Numbered from the stretch's first letter, positions 1 through 9,521 are shown. The stretch is DNA of 11,960 nt from BMS3ABIN03 sp964418885 (GCA_964418885.1 CAYQNW010000102.1:1-11960), one strand, 5' to 3'. The notes: generated by a model not told the origin, from the letters alone. Made by a program: numbers and translations.

Positions 1-2195
1 CAGCAAAGCAATTCCGCCGGGAAGAACAAATTCCCACCAACTAATATCTGTTTTATATGCAAAATTTTGTAACCACCTATTCATTACATACCAGGTGATA
101 GGCCATGCAATAAGATTAGCCAGTAGAATCCATTTCGTGAAATCTTTAATCAGAATTGTAATAATCTCCAATACAGACGAACCCAACACTTTTCGGATGC
201 CGATCTCTTTCGTTCGTCGTTCTATTATAAATGAAGTCAAACCCCATAAACCAAGACAAGCAATCAATATTGCAAATACGGTAAAGCTGGTAAGAATGCT
301 CCCCATTTTTTCTTCGTGCAGATATAAATTGTTGCAATCCTTACTAACAAAACTATATTCGAATGGAAAATCCGGGCTAAACTTTTCCCAGGTTTTCTTT
401 ATAAATTCAAGAGATTCTTTTGTATTCCCCGGCTGAAGTTTAATTAAGATATAGTTATTAAAATATGGGTTTATAAACAATGCAATCGGCTCTATTTTTG
501 TTTTCATATGGTGATAATGAAAATCTTTCATGACACCAATAATAGGCCCGGTTTTATGAAACAATGTTAATTTCAACCCAATAGCAGATTTTACCCCCAT
601 TCGTTTTACAGCTTCTTCATTTATTATAAAAGATGCTTTATCAAAAGGATAATTTACATCAGTTTTAAAATCTCTGGAAAACGGTCTGCCCTCTATAATT
701 TTAATACCCAATGTTTTGCAATAATCAAAATGAACTGTTAACCAATGGATTCTTACCGATCGATTAGGCGCTTTACCATCCCAGTTAGCCTCATCGTCAG
801 CAGCAGTCGCTATATCGGCAGGAGATGAGAACGATTGGGTAACTCCAGTAATATTAGGATAATTCATTAGCTCGGTTTTAAATACATCATACTTATAGCT
901 TTTAAGACCTGTCCCCCAGGGCATAACCATAGGGACAGAAATTAAATGTTCTTTATCATATCCTACTTCTTTGTTTTTCATATAACTGAGTTGATTGTAG
1001 AAAACGACTGCTCCTATTATAAAGCAAATCGAAAGTGCAAACTGGACCACAACAAATATTTTTCGGAGCTTACTACTTTTGAAATCAACCAAGAGTTTAC
1101 CTTTAAGAACGGTAACCGGGCGAAAGGCGGAAAGATAAAATGCAGGATAACTTCCTGCTACAATTCCGACGAATAGAATAATCGCACCAAAGCTTAACAG
1201 TATTCCAACATTAGAATAATCAATTGTTAACTGCTTATCGGAAAGGTGGTTAAAAAAGGGAAGCATCATTTCTACAATAAGTAAAGCCAGAAAACCTGCG
1301 ATGGATGCCAGAAACAGGGATTCACCCAGAAATTGTGTTATAAGATGACTTCGGTTCGAACCTACTACTTTTCTTATTCCAATCTCCTGTGCCCGAATAG
1401 TAGAACGGGCTGTTGAAAGGTTCATAAAGTTAATACATGCAATAAGGAGAACAAGAAATGCAATAACTATAAAAATATTAATATACTTCATATCGATAGT
1501 GCGGGATTCGAAAGGTGCAATCTCAGGATTTGTGTGGAGTTTTGTTAACGGATAAAGATAAAGTTCGTCCTTGCTACCTTCTATGTGTTTTTGCATTATA
1601 GATGCGATTTTTTTACTAACATCATTATATTTTTGATTTTTCTGTAACAAGACATATGTATTAAAATCAACATCAGAAAATTGCCATCTGTCAGTTTCGA
1701 AATCATCCCTTATTAATGGAGAAGTTAGAGGTGCGAGTATTGAAAAATCTAAATCAGAATTGTGTGGAATATTATCCAGAACACCCGTTATTGTTAAATC
1801 ATATTGATTGTCTACCCGGAACGTTTTGCCAACAGGATTAGCATTACCAAAATATTTTTTAGCAATTGTTTTTGTAATAACCACTGAGTTTGGATCGTCA
1901 AGAACTGAATTGGCATCCCCATAGATCAATGGAAACGAAAACATTGTTAGAAATTCAGGATCAACTGTAAGTATTTGATTTTCAATAAAACGTTTATCAT
2001 TATGAACAAATAAAACTTCTTTTGAATAGTGTACTCGTACAACATCCAAAATTTCCGGGTAGTCCCTCTTTAGCTCTTCTGCGGCCGGATATGGTAGTGT
2101 CGGATCTTGTTCGATTCCATTTGGACTGTAACACTTCTGAACGACAAGAAAAAGATCAGATGAATTCTTGTGAAACTGATCATAGCTTAATTCAT
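1..2195 (-). CDS. P1: MacB/FtsX-type ABC transporter permease, partial at both ends
   Basis: The minus strand is open without a stop for 731 codons. The 5' end lies in the N gap and the 3' end is off the left edge, so the gene looks intact but truncated by the data. By alignment with P3, about 42 N-terminal and 25 C-terminal residues are missing, giving a full protein near 800 residues. The visible part begins with ELSYDQF, just after the first membrane anchor. The first extracytoplasmic domain follows, with DPNSVVITK, KKYFGN and PVGKTF motifs (about 1790-1910). Helices 2-4 lie near 1418-1485, 1261-1320 and 1141-1205, with EIGIRK at 1369-1386 between helices 2 and 3. Helix 5 is near 975-1062, the second extracytoplasmic domain near 340-975 (GVMKDFHY), and helices 6-8 lie below 300, with a second EIGIRK at 190-207. 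Known for the family: the FtsX segments contact a cytoplasmic ATPase and the large domains work outside the inner membrane. Substrate unknown. Confidence 0.9.
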
Positions 2196-2295
2196 NNNNN
2201 NNNNNNNNNNNNNNNNNNNNNNNNNNNNNNNNNNNNNNNNNNNNNNNNNNNNNNNNNNNNNNNNNNNNNNNNNNNNNNNNNNNNNNNNNNNNNNN
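2196..2295. other. Assembly gap of exactly 100 N
   Basis: These 100 consecutive N are the conventional placeholder for a gap of unknown size. On the minus strand the gap separates P2, which breaks off after QAIK, from P1, which resumes at ELSYDQF. Compared with P3, at least 40 bases of P2 tail, about 126 bases of P1 start and a junction of at least 12 bases are missing. That is more than 175 bases, so the real gap cannot be 100. An open frame read through the N ends in M-N-stop at 2187-2195, but this is an artefact: those bases belong to P1 in another frame. Confidence 0.97.
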
Positions 2296-4565
2296 GCTTT
2301 AATCGCCTGAATGCTAATTGTTACTAACGCTATTAGGAAAGCGATTCCTCCTGCAAAGACGAACATCCACCAGGTGATTTCAATTTTATAAGCAAAATCG
2401 TGAAGCCATTGATTTAAAAAATAATAGGCTACAGGTATCGCTATAATGTTCGCAAATAAAACCCACTTAGAAAAGCTTTTTGTTAAGAGATATATTATCT
2501 CTGTAGTAGTAGCACCTAAGACTTTCCTAATTCCGATTTCTTTAATTCTTTGTTCCGATTGAAAAACGGAAAGACCGAAAATTCCCATACAGGAAATAAC
2601 AATTGCCAGAATTGAAAATATACTTATTAATGAAGCGAGGTTTTCATCTTTCTTATACATCGAAGCAAAATGATCATCATAAAAACCAAATTCTAAAGGA
2701 TAACCGACACAAACATCCTTCCAGATCTTTTTAATATAATCTATCGTTTCACTTACATTCCCTGATGTTCTCATAGTTATATGACTCATGCCCCAATTAT
2801 TATATAACAATACAAGCGGACCTGTTTTATTATATAACGATGCATAATTAAAATCCGAAACAACCCCGACAACATCGGAACCGTTTACTTTGTGCCCCTG
2901 AAAATCTCCATCCTTAAATTTTTTAAAAGCCTCAAGATTTACCAGGCACGATTTGTTAAGATCTCCGGGAAGCAAATTCCGTCCTTTTACTATTTTAAAA
3001 CCAAAAGTTTTAAGTGAGGTTGAATCAATTACAATTGCCTCATGCCCGTCCGTGCTCATATGAATTTCGCCTGGTATCCCCATCGTTGCAGTTAAAGATT
3101 TAACATTATGAAACTCGCGAAGCTTGTCGCTTAACGTTTCCACTTTATCCTGCAAAGTATAATGTACTTTTACATAAAGCAGATGATCGGTGTTGAACCC
3201 GATATTTTTGTGTTTAACAAAATCAATTTGCCCGTTGATTATGATAAGACCGCTTATAAGAATAATAGTTATAGCAAACTGAAAAGTTGTTAGAAACCCT
3301 CTTGAACTACCGCCTGTTCCTTTCAAAAGAGAAGTCAGCTTGAACAATTGCAAAGGAGAAATTCTGGATAAAATAAGAGCAGGGAAAAACCCGGTTAAAA
3401 GTCCAAGCGTTAAAAGAAAAGAAATAAATAATATTAAAAAGACAGGGTTATTGAATATTTGCAGCGATAATGGTTTATCTACAAATTGGTTGAAATACGG
3501 CAGAAATAATTCCGCCACAAAAATTCCTAATAAACCGGAAATGAAGCAAGTAAAAAGGGACTCAGTCAACAATTGTCTTATAAGAGATTTCCTGTCTGCA
3601 CCAAAACATTTTTTAACGCTGATCTCTGTAAGGCGATATTTATAAGCAGCAGTTGCAAGATTAATAAAATTGATAACCGCAAGTAAAAGTATTATCATAC
3701 CGATAATTGAAAGTATCCTGATCAAATCGACATTGCCGTGCATCAGGTCATACTCATTTATTTCTGTATTAAGGTAGTTGCTTTTAAGAGAAGTAAGACT
3801 AACATCTTTAGCAAAGCGGATTTCGTTTATTTTGTTAAACCCGGAAATTTGCTTTTCAATTGCCTGGATATCTGTATGCTTATCAAGCTTGACAAAAATG
3901 TTAAAAAGATATTTGCATTGACTATCATCCTTACCATCATAAGTAACACAACTCATTTTATACGGTAGTCGTTGCTTCGGTGTGTTTTCAGAACTGACAA
4001 ATATTTGTGCATTAAAGCTCATGTTTTCAGGAAGATCTTTTACTACTCCTGTTACGAGCATATTATTTTGGTGGTTTATCCGGACAGTTTTACCGACAAC
4101 ATCAGTAGTACCGAAAACATTCTTTGCCGTTGTTTCTGTAAGGACGACATTATCAATATTACTTAATGCGTCATCAGTATTCCCATAAATGAAGGTAAGT
4201 TCAAAAAAATCAAAAAATCCGGGATTGACAATCAACATATCTTTAATCTGAAAGACCCTATCCCCGACATTCAAATCTATTCCAAACTTATTTAGAAGAC
4301 AGGCATCTTTAACTCCAGGTATCTTTTCTAACATTAAATCCTTAGTTCTGTAATCTATGCTGTAACTTTTTTCTCCATTATCGACTAACCTATATATATT
4401 ATCTTCGTCCTTAATCTCTTTATTATAACTGAATTCAAAATAAATATATTGTCCAATCAGAATTATGAATGCAATTGCGAATGCAAGTCCGGTAATATTA
4501 ATAAACGAAAAAAGTTTCCGTCTGAACAGGTTACGGAAATAATGTTTTATAAAATATTTTAACAT
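2296..4565 (-). CDS. P2: divergent MacB/FtsX-type ABC transporter permease, 3' end in gap
   Basis: The gene starts with MLKYFIKHYFRNL at 4565, ten bases after an AGGAG site. 756 codons are visible before the gap; about 13 residues of the usual tail are lost. Helix 1 is near residues 21-43, the first extracytoplasmic domain 44-280, helix 2 281-303, helix 3 about 333-356, helix 4 about 373-398, and helix 5 427-446. The second extracytoplasmic domain is 447-640 (GVVSDFNY at 566-573), and helices 6-8 are near 645-668, 698-716 and 730-752. This is the most divergent copy. The usual ELSYD after helix 1 reads EFSYN, and the first-half cytoplasmic motif (normally EIGIRKVxGA) reads EISVKKCFGA, while the second-half motif EIGIRKVLGA (676-685) is perfect. 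Its second extracytoplasmic domain is shortened. Cys206 and Cys217 in the first domain could form a disulphide. It resembles P3 most, sharing KLFSFINI, a MHGN motif before helix 2, and WWMF in helix 8. Role inferred as a transporter or mechanotransmission permease; partner ATPase not seen. Confidence 0.92.
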
Positions 4566-4575
4566 TTTCTTTATT

Positions 4576-4580
4576 CTCCT
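4576..4580 (-). promoter_or_regulatory. Shine-Dalgarno site of P2
   Basis: On the minus strand this reads AGGAG within GAAAGGAGAA, ten bases before the P2 ATG. It supports the start at 4565. No convincing promoter or terminator hairpin was recognised by eye in the 4566-4650 junction, so P2 is probably translated from a transcript shared with P3. Confidence 0.75.
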
Positions 4581-4603
4581 TTCACAATTAATAAATCAAT
4601 TAC

Positions 4604-4650
4604 TCATTCATATCTCAATGATTTAATCCCATCACAGCCGGATTTCGAGT
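4604..4650 (-). repeat. 47-base junction module with ghost permease tail, copy A
   Basis: It begins directly after the P3 stop. On the minus strand, bases 4604-4630 encode G-I-K-S-L-R-Y-E-stop, a second version of the permease C-terminus outside any gene. The equivalent module at 9475-9521 is also 47 bases from one tail stop to the next and matches at 37 of 47 positions, with the longest identical run (GGGATTAAATCATT) at the tail. Upstream bases include AAATCC, which resembles the A-N-P codons that precede the tail in intact genes. This suggests a decayed 3' end left by deletion or duplication. A selected RNA or protein-binding element is the alternative. Confidence 0.75.
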
Positions 4651-7005
4651 TTATTCATATCTTAAAGATTTAACAGGATTTGCAATGGCTGCTTTAATTG
4701 CCTGAAAGCTTACCGTTGCTAATGCAATCACTAAAGCTATTCCGCCGGATAGGGCAAACATCCACCAACCTATATCAATTCTGTAAGCAAAATCTTGAAG
4801 CCATTTGTTCATTATGTAATATGCAATTGGCCAGGCTATAACATTTGCCATTATAACCCATTTTATAAAATCCTTCGACAACATAGATACTATTCCCGGT
4901 ATTGAAGCCCCGAGAACTTTGCGAATTCCGATTTCTTTCGTTTTGCGTTCAGTAATAAATGAAATCAGACCGATCATACCCATGCAACAAATTAGAATTG
5001 ACAGAATCGTAAAGACTGTTATCAAGTTTCCGAATTTCAATTCCTTTTTGTAAAGTCCTGTAGTAAAATCATCCATGTATTTGTAAGTAAAAGGGTATGC
5101 AGGAAATAAAGATTGGTAAACTTCCTTTATACTTTTAATAGTTTGGGATGGATTATTTGAAACTATTTTAATACTTGCCAAATGATGACCTTGTTTGTCC
5201 CAGCATAAAATCAACGGCTCTAATTTTGAATGAAGCGACTTAAAATTAAAATCTTTGACAACTCCTATAATAGTACCTTTTCCCCAATCAGTTAACGATA
5301 TTTCTTGCCCCAAAAATTTTTCGCCACCAAGCATTTTTAAAGCTGTTTGATTAACAATGAATTTTCCACTTGAATTTCCGTTACCGGTTTGATCTGTTTT
5401 GTTTTCCCAACTAAAATTTCTTCCGTTTGTTAATTCTATTCCAAAGGTTTCTAAAAAATCCGGATCAACCGTAGTGACCGCCATGTGAGTCGTTTCATCT
5501 TTATATTTAACCGTAGCCTGCCACCATCCTACTCCGAGTAACTCATGCGAAAAGGCAACGGATTTAACCCCGGATATTTTCACTAATTCTTCTTTAAATA
5601 GTTCTTTATTTTTTAGCAAGTCATCGTTCAATTGAATATTTACTATGTTGGTTTCATCAAAACCCAGGTCCCTATTTTTAATAAAGCCCATCTGGTTATG
5701 AATAATTATAGAACCGCTGATCAGGATTATTGAAGTAACAAATTGGATAATAACCAGGCTGTTTCTAAATAGAACAGCTTTACTTCCTTTTACTTTATTT
5801 GTTTTTAATGCAGCTATAGGCTGCATCGATGCTAATATTACGGCAGGATAAAGACCTCCAACTATTCCAACAATTACTACACCGGCTATAGTAGCGGCAA
5901 TTATGTTTGCCGAAAAAAGTTCGGAAGTATTAAGACTTTGGTTAAACGAATTATTTAATATGGGGAGGATTAATAAAACCAGCTCTATTGCTGCACATAA
6001 AGATATTAAACAAGTTAATACCGATTCACCTATAAATTGGAAAAACAATTCCTTCTTTGAAGCCCCCACCATTTTCCTTACGGCAACTTCTTTACTCCTT
6101 ACAGATGAAAATGCCGTGGTTAAGTTCAAATAGTTGAAGACTGCGATTAATATTATAACAAAAGCAACAATCATAAAAATATATACAGTAGTTTTATTTC
6201 CGTGCATTGTCCATTCTTCATATTCATACCTGCTGGAAAAATAAATGTCTTTCAAAGGGATCAGACGAAGATCCGGTTTTACATTCGACCAACGAGGGTA
6301 CTTTCCTAAAAAATTATTTATTTGCTTTTCGATGTTTTTTGGAGAGGCTTCTTTATTTAACAGCATATAAGTCGGGAATTCCGTGCCGTACAGATTATCC
6401 GCATAGTAGCGACTTTGTTTTTCAAGAGTTATATAAGAAGCAAATGCCGTTACAGGGAGATGTGAGTTTTTAATATCTTCAATTACCCCTGTAATTTTAT
6501 AATCAACAAAGTTATTAAAACGGATAAACTTGCCCACGGCTGTACCATCGCCAAATAAAATTTTAGAAATGGATTTGGTTAGTACAATAGAATTCGGATC
6601 AGTCAATGCATATTTTGGATTACCCTGAGAGAATTTGAATGAAAAAATGTCAAACAGATTTTTATCTGCGTACGCAAGGTTCGTGACTAAATAGCTTGAT
6701 TTGTCGTTTTGCAGTAAACAATCTCTTTTCCAATATTTAAATCTAACAGTCTCTTCTATCCCGGGAATTTTGCCATCGAGTAATTTTTTAACTCCCGGTG
6801 CCATCATAGTATTATCAGTTTCCTCCAACTTATAAATTCTGTCATAATTTTTATTGAATCGATCATAGTTTAGTTCGTTACTAACCCACAAAAAAATCAA
6901 TAGGCTGCAGGAAATTGCTACTGTGAATCCCATAATATTTATAAAAGAGAATAGTTTTTTCTTCTTTAAATTTCTAAACGCAATTTTGAAATAATTTTTT
7001 AGCAT
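4651..7005 (-). CDS. P3: MacB/FtsX-type ABC transporter permease
   Basis: A complete protein of 784 residues, starting MLKNYFKIAFRNL and ending NPVKSLRYE. Helix 1 spans about 21-42 and acts as an uncleaved anchor. The first extracytoplasmic domain is 43-270, with NELNYDRF at 43-50 and DPNSIVLTK at 136-144. Helices 2-4 are near 273-295, 328-349 and 368-391, with the cytoplasmic motif EVAVRKMVGA at 306-315. Helix 5 is 413-435. The second extracytoplasmic domain is 436-655, with GVVKDFNFKSLH at 581-592. Helices 6-8 are near 661-684, 713-732 and 746-767, with EIGIRKVLGA at 691-700. The family is known for MacB/LolCE-like permeases driven by a partner ATPase; none is encoded here. The gene follows P4 after only 12 bases, so the two are very likely co-transcribed. 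Its closest relative in the array is P2. Substrate unknown. Confidence 0.95.
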   Translation of the reverse strand: MLKNYFKIAFRNLKKKKLFSFINIMGFTVAISCSLLIFLWVSNELNYDRFNKNYDRIYKLEETDNTMMAPGVKKLLDGKIPGIEETVRFKYWKRDCLLQNDKSSYLVTNLAYADKNLFDIFSFKFSQGNPKYALTDPNSIVLTKSISKILFGDGTAVGKFIRFNNFVDYKITGVIEDIKNSHLPVTAFASYITLEKQSRYYADNLYGTEFPTYMLLNKEASPKNIEKQINNFLGKYPRWSNVKPDLRLIPLKDIYFSSRYEYEEWTMHGNKTTVYIFMIVAFVIILIAVFNYLNLTTAFSSVRSKEVAVRKMVGASKKELFFQFIGESVLTCLISLCAAIELVLLILPILNNSFNQSLNTSELFSANIIAATIAGVVIVGIVGGLYPAVILASMQPIAALKTNKVKGSKAVLFRNSLVIIQFVTSIILISGSIIIHNQMGFIKNRDLGFDETNIVNIQLNDDLLKNKELFKEELVKISGVKSVAFSHELLGVGWWQATVKYKDETTHMAVTTVDPDFLETFGIELTNGRNFSWENKTDQTGNGNSSGKFIVNQTALKMLGGEKFLGQEISLTDWGKGTIIGVVKDFNFKSLHSKLEPLILCWDKQGHHLASIKIVSNNPSQTIKSIKEVYQSLFPAYPFTYKYMDDFTTGLYKKELKFGNLITVFTILSILICCMGMIGLISFITERKTKEIGIRKVLGASIPGIVSMLSKDFIKWVIMANVIAWPIAYYIMNKWLQDFAYRIDIGWWMFALSGGIALVIALATVSFQAIKAAIANPVKSLRYE

Positions 7006-7012
7006 TTTTATT

Positions 7013-7019
7013 TTTCCTT
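7013..7019 (-). promoter_or_regulatory. Shine-Dalgarno site of P3 overlapping the P4 stop
   Basis: On the minus strand the P4 stop TAA (7018-7020) runs straight into AAGGAAA, whose AGGA core (7015-7018) lies nine bases before the P3 ATG at 7005. Stop and ribosome-binding site share bases, an arrangement that favours translational coupling of P4 and P3. This is the shortest junction in the array and the only one without a ghost tail. Confidence 0.7.
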
Positions 7020-9456
7020 ATTCATATTTCAATGCTTTAACCGGATTTGCGGTTGCCGCTTTTATTGCATGTGAGCTAACGGTTAATAACGCAATAACCA
7101 ATACTGTTATTCCCGAAATGATAAATACCCACAGTGTTATATTTATCCTGTATGCAAAATTGTTCAACCAATTATTCATTATATAATAAGCAAGAGGCCA
7201 GGCTATTATATTTGCAATTAAAACCCATTTAGTAAATTCTTTTGATAACATACTTATTAATTCGAAAACAGTGGCTCCAAGTGCTTTTCGTATACCGAGC
7301 TCCTTTCTCCTTTGCTCTGTAACAAAGGAAGCTAATCCGAACAATCCGAGACATGCAATAAATATTGCAAGACCAGAAAATAAAGTTGTAACCGTACCTG
7401 CCCTCTCTTCGGATTTATAAAGATAGGCTAAATCCTGATCTACAAAAGAAGCATAAATATCTTCTCCACCGGTGATATTTTTCCATGTATTATTAATGAA
7501 TGCCACTGTATTTCTGACATTAGTTGAAGATATCCGTACTGCTAAAATACTAGCTGCTTGTGTTACCGGACTTAAGAAAAGTACCAACGGTTTAATTTGT
7601 TCATGAAGTGACTGATAATTAAAATTATTAATTACACCGATAATTTTATATGTCTTTGACTGATTTCCTATCTGAATTAATTCTTTACCTACAGCATCTT
7701 CCGCCCCGCATTGCTTATTCATAGCTTCGTTTATTACAACCGATGTTGTATCGGACGGGAATTCTTCAGAAAAGAACCGCCCCCGAAGCAATGGTATTTT
7801 ATATGTTTTTAAAAAATTATAATCAACATCCAGATATTGACTGGAAATTGTATTTGAAACCTGTCTCTCATTATACGAATAACCGTCGCCGGGAATGCCC
7901 GGGAAAAACATGATGGAGGAATTTGTTAATGAAATAACATCCGGATTCTTTAATACTTCCTGTTCAAATACACGTAATTTGTTTTCGGGAACTCCGAAAT
8001 TCTTTATTGTATAAAGGTGTTCCTTATTAAAACCAAGGTTTTTATTTTGAATATAACTAAGCTGATTTCTAATAATAATTGTACTTATTATTAAAGCAAT
8101 TGAAACAGTAAATTGAACAACAACCAGCCCGCTTCTTAACGTGCTCTTTTTAATTTTCTTCTCGAAGCCTGACTTGAACAGTTGAACAGGTTTGAATGAT
8201 GAAAGATAAAAAGCGGGATAGCTGCCCGATAGTATTCCGATAATAATAGCAAATAGTATTAAACCTGGAATTGTATATACATTATTTAATAGCTCAAGCT
8301 TTAAATTCTTTCCTGCCAATTGATTAAAAAACGGCAGTGTGATTTCTATTAAAGTAATTGATATTAGAACCGAAAGCAGTGCAACTACAATTGATTCGGT
8401 GAGGAACTGTTCTATTAATTTACTTTTTTTAGATCCGAGTGTTTTTTTTATCCCGACCTCTTTAGATCTGGTTTCAGACCTGGCAGTAGTCAAATTTATA
8501 AAATTTATAATAGCCAAAAGCAAAATGAAAAAGGCTACGGCGGAAAAAATATATACATAATCTATATTGCTTGTGCTTTGGTCAGCCCATTCAGAGTTCG
8601 GATCAATTCCATAATCCCTTTGAGAGTACAAATAAATTGATGTTAGCGGTTGAAGATAAAAATCCCACTTATTGCCCTTGTTAAGAAACTCACTGAAAGG
8701 AATTCCAAGAGCCGCTTCCGCTTGTGGTCCCACCTCATCATCAACAATTTTCCTTAATTTTTTTTGAAAGATAAACGGCTCAACACCATTTTGTAAAAGA
8801 ATATACGTTGTGTAGGACATATTGAGCCAGGATTCATTTTTTGTTACCGGATACGTTGACATTGATAAAAGGATATCACATCTAAAACTTGAATTAGCCG
8901 GAAAATCTTTCATTAAACCTGTGACCATGTATGAAGTTTGGGAATCCACATTTATGATTTTTCCAACCGGATCTTCATTGCCAAAATATTTTTGAGCGGC
9001 GGATTGGGTCATTACAATACTATTCGGCTGGCTTAGAACAGTCTTTGGGTCACCGATTATAAGCGGAAGTGAAAAGAAATCAAAGAAATTTGAATCCGCT
9101 GTATATACACGACGTTCCCGAAAAATTTTATCTTCGTAATTCAAAACATGATTTCCGAAAAATCCTATTCTTGTGAATGCAATTACTTCAGGGAAATCAC
9201 GAACAAGTGTATTTCCCAATGGAGCTGCTGTTTTGCAGTTGCAACTTTCCTGACCATTTATCGATGATCTTATATACACACGATAAATCGAATCGGCATT
9301 TTTATAAAACTTATCATAACCAAGCTCATTCCGCACATAAAGCAATATTATTACGCAGCAGGCAATTCCCACAGCCAAGCCAAAAATATTTATTGAAGAA
9401 TACCCCTTATTCTTTTGGAGATTTCTTAACGCTATTTTGATATAATTTTTTAACAT
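7018..9456 (-). CDS. P4: MacB/FtsX-type ABC transporter permease
   Basis: A complete protein of 812 residues, the longest intact copy. It starts MLKNYIKIALRNL six bases after an AGGAG site and ends NPVKALKYE. Helix 1 spans about 21-42. The first extracytoplasmic domain is 43-298, with NELGYDKF at 43-50, QPNSIVMT at 143-150 and KYFGNEDPVGK at 156-166. It contains a Cys-Asn-Cys pair at 72-74. Helices 2-4 are near 300-322, 354-377 and 394-418, with EVGIKKTLGS at 333-342. Helix 5 is 442-464. The second extracytoplasmic domain is 465-685. The usual GVxxDFN motif reads GVINNFNY (607-614), so the common Asp is Asn. Helices 6-8 are near 688-712, 739-761 and 772-795, with ELGIRKALGA at 719-728. It groups with P5 by helix sequence. 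Family role as for the others (inner-membrane permease needing an ATPase partner); substrate not inferable. Confidence 0.95.
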   Translation of the reverse strand: MLKNYIKIALRNLQKNKGYSSINIFGLAVGIACCVIILLYVRNELGYDKFYKNADSIYRVYIRSSINGQESCNCKTAAPLGNTLVRDFPEVIAFTRIGFFGNHVLNYEDKIFRERRVYTADSNFFDFFSLPLIIGDPKTVLSQPNSIVMTQSAAQKYFGNEDPVGKIINVDSQTSYMVTGLMKDFPANSSFRCDILLSMSTYPVTKNESWLNMSYTTYILLQNGVEPFIFQKKLRKIVDDEVGPQAEAALGIPFSEFLNKGNKWDFYLQPLTSIYLYSQRDYGIDPNSEWADQSTSNIDYVYIFSAVAFFILLLAIINFINLTTARSETRSKEVGIKKTLGSKKSKLIEQFLTESIVVALLSVLISITLIEITLPFFNQLAGKNLKLELLNNVYTIPGLILFAIIIGILSGSYPAFYLSSFKPVQLFKSGFEKKIKKSTLRSGLVVVQFTVSIALIISTIIIRNQLSYIQNKNLGFNKEHLYTIKNFGVPENKLRVFEQEVLKNPDVISLTNSSIMFFPGIPGDGYSYNERQVSNTISSQYLDVDYNFLKTYKIPLLRGRFFSEEFPSDTTSVVINEAMNKQCGAEDAVGKELIQIGNQSKTYKIIGVINNFNYQSLHEQIKPLVLFLSPVTQAASILAVRISSTNVRNTVAFINNTWKNITGGEDIYASFVDQDLAYLYKSEERAGTVTTLFSGLAIFIACLGLFGLASFVTEQRRKELGIRKALGATVFELISMLSKEFTKWVLIANIIAWPLAYYIMNNWLNNFAYRINITLWVFIISGITVLVIALLTVSSHAIKAATANPVKALKYE

Positions 9457-9491
9457 TTAACTCTCCTGAAAAAATTATTCATACCGTAATG
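9431..9491 (-). repeat. 61-base start-region repeat, copy at P4
   Basis: This segment holds the end of a ghost tail, an 18-base leader with the Shine-Dalgarno site, the ATG and the first 26 coding bases of P4. It matches 11900-11960 (the start of P5) at 57 of 61 positions. In the 35 non-coding bases there is a single difference. The genes downstream diverge much more, so the tract is either a recent duplication or gene conversion, or is kept under selection. Confidence 0.85.
9463..9467 (-). promoter_or_regulatory. Shine-Dalgarno site of P4
   Basis: AGGAG on the minus strand within CAGGAGAG, six bases before the P4 ATG at 9456. It fixes the start and is identical in sequence and spacing to the site before P5. 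Confidence 0.8.
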
Positions 9492-9521
9492 ATTTAATCC
9501 CGTCGTAGCAGAATTTCGGGT
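9475..9521 (-). repeat. 47-base junction module with ghost permease tail, copy B
   Basis: On the minus strand 9475-9501 encode G-I-K-S-L-R-Y-E-stop, again outside a gene. The module starts directly after another tail stop (9522-9524), just as copy A starts directly after the P3 stop. Arms AACCCG and CGGGATT could pair imperfectly around a loop of about 14 bases. In copy A the corresponding bases could still pair in part through G-U wobbles. The tail reads KSLRYE while the neighbouring P5 ends ESLKYE, so it is not a simple local copy of P5's own end. Confidence 0.75.

Noticed and set aside
1..2195. P1 as a pseudogene, since no long complete open frame shows there
   Set aside because: Reading every triplet of the minus frame gave 731 codons without a stop or frameshift and with all the family motifs. 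It is only cut by the window edge and the gap.
2187..2295. Apparent extension of P2 through the gap to a stop at 2187
   Set aside because: The final M-N-stop is P1 sequence in another frame (P1 reads ELSYDQF there). The real P2 end is unsequenced.
2022..2327. Plus-strand open frame running through the N gap
   Set aside because: It is antisense to P1 and P2 and counts N as codons. It has no independent coding signs.
3340..4188. Several short plus-strand open frames opposite P2
   Set aside because: They are antisense shadows of a well-conserved membrane protein, with no homology recognised and no ribosome-binding context.
4566..4650. Rho-independent terminator or Bacteroidetes-type promoter between P3 and P2
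   Set aside because: No GC-rich hairpin followed by a T run was seen on the minus strand, and no good TAnnTTTG box with an upstream TTG.
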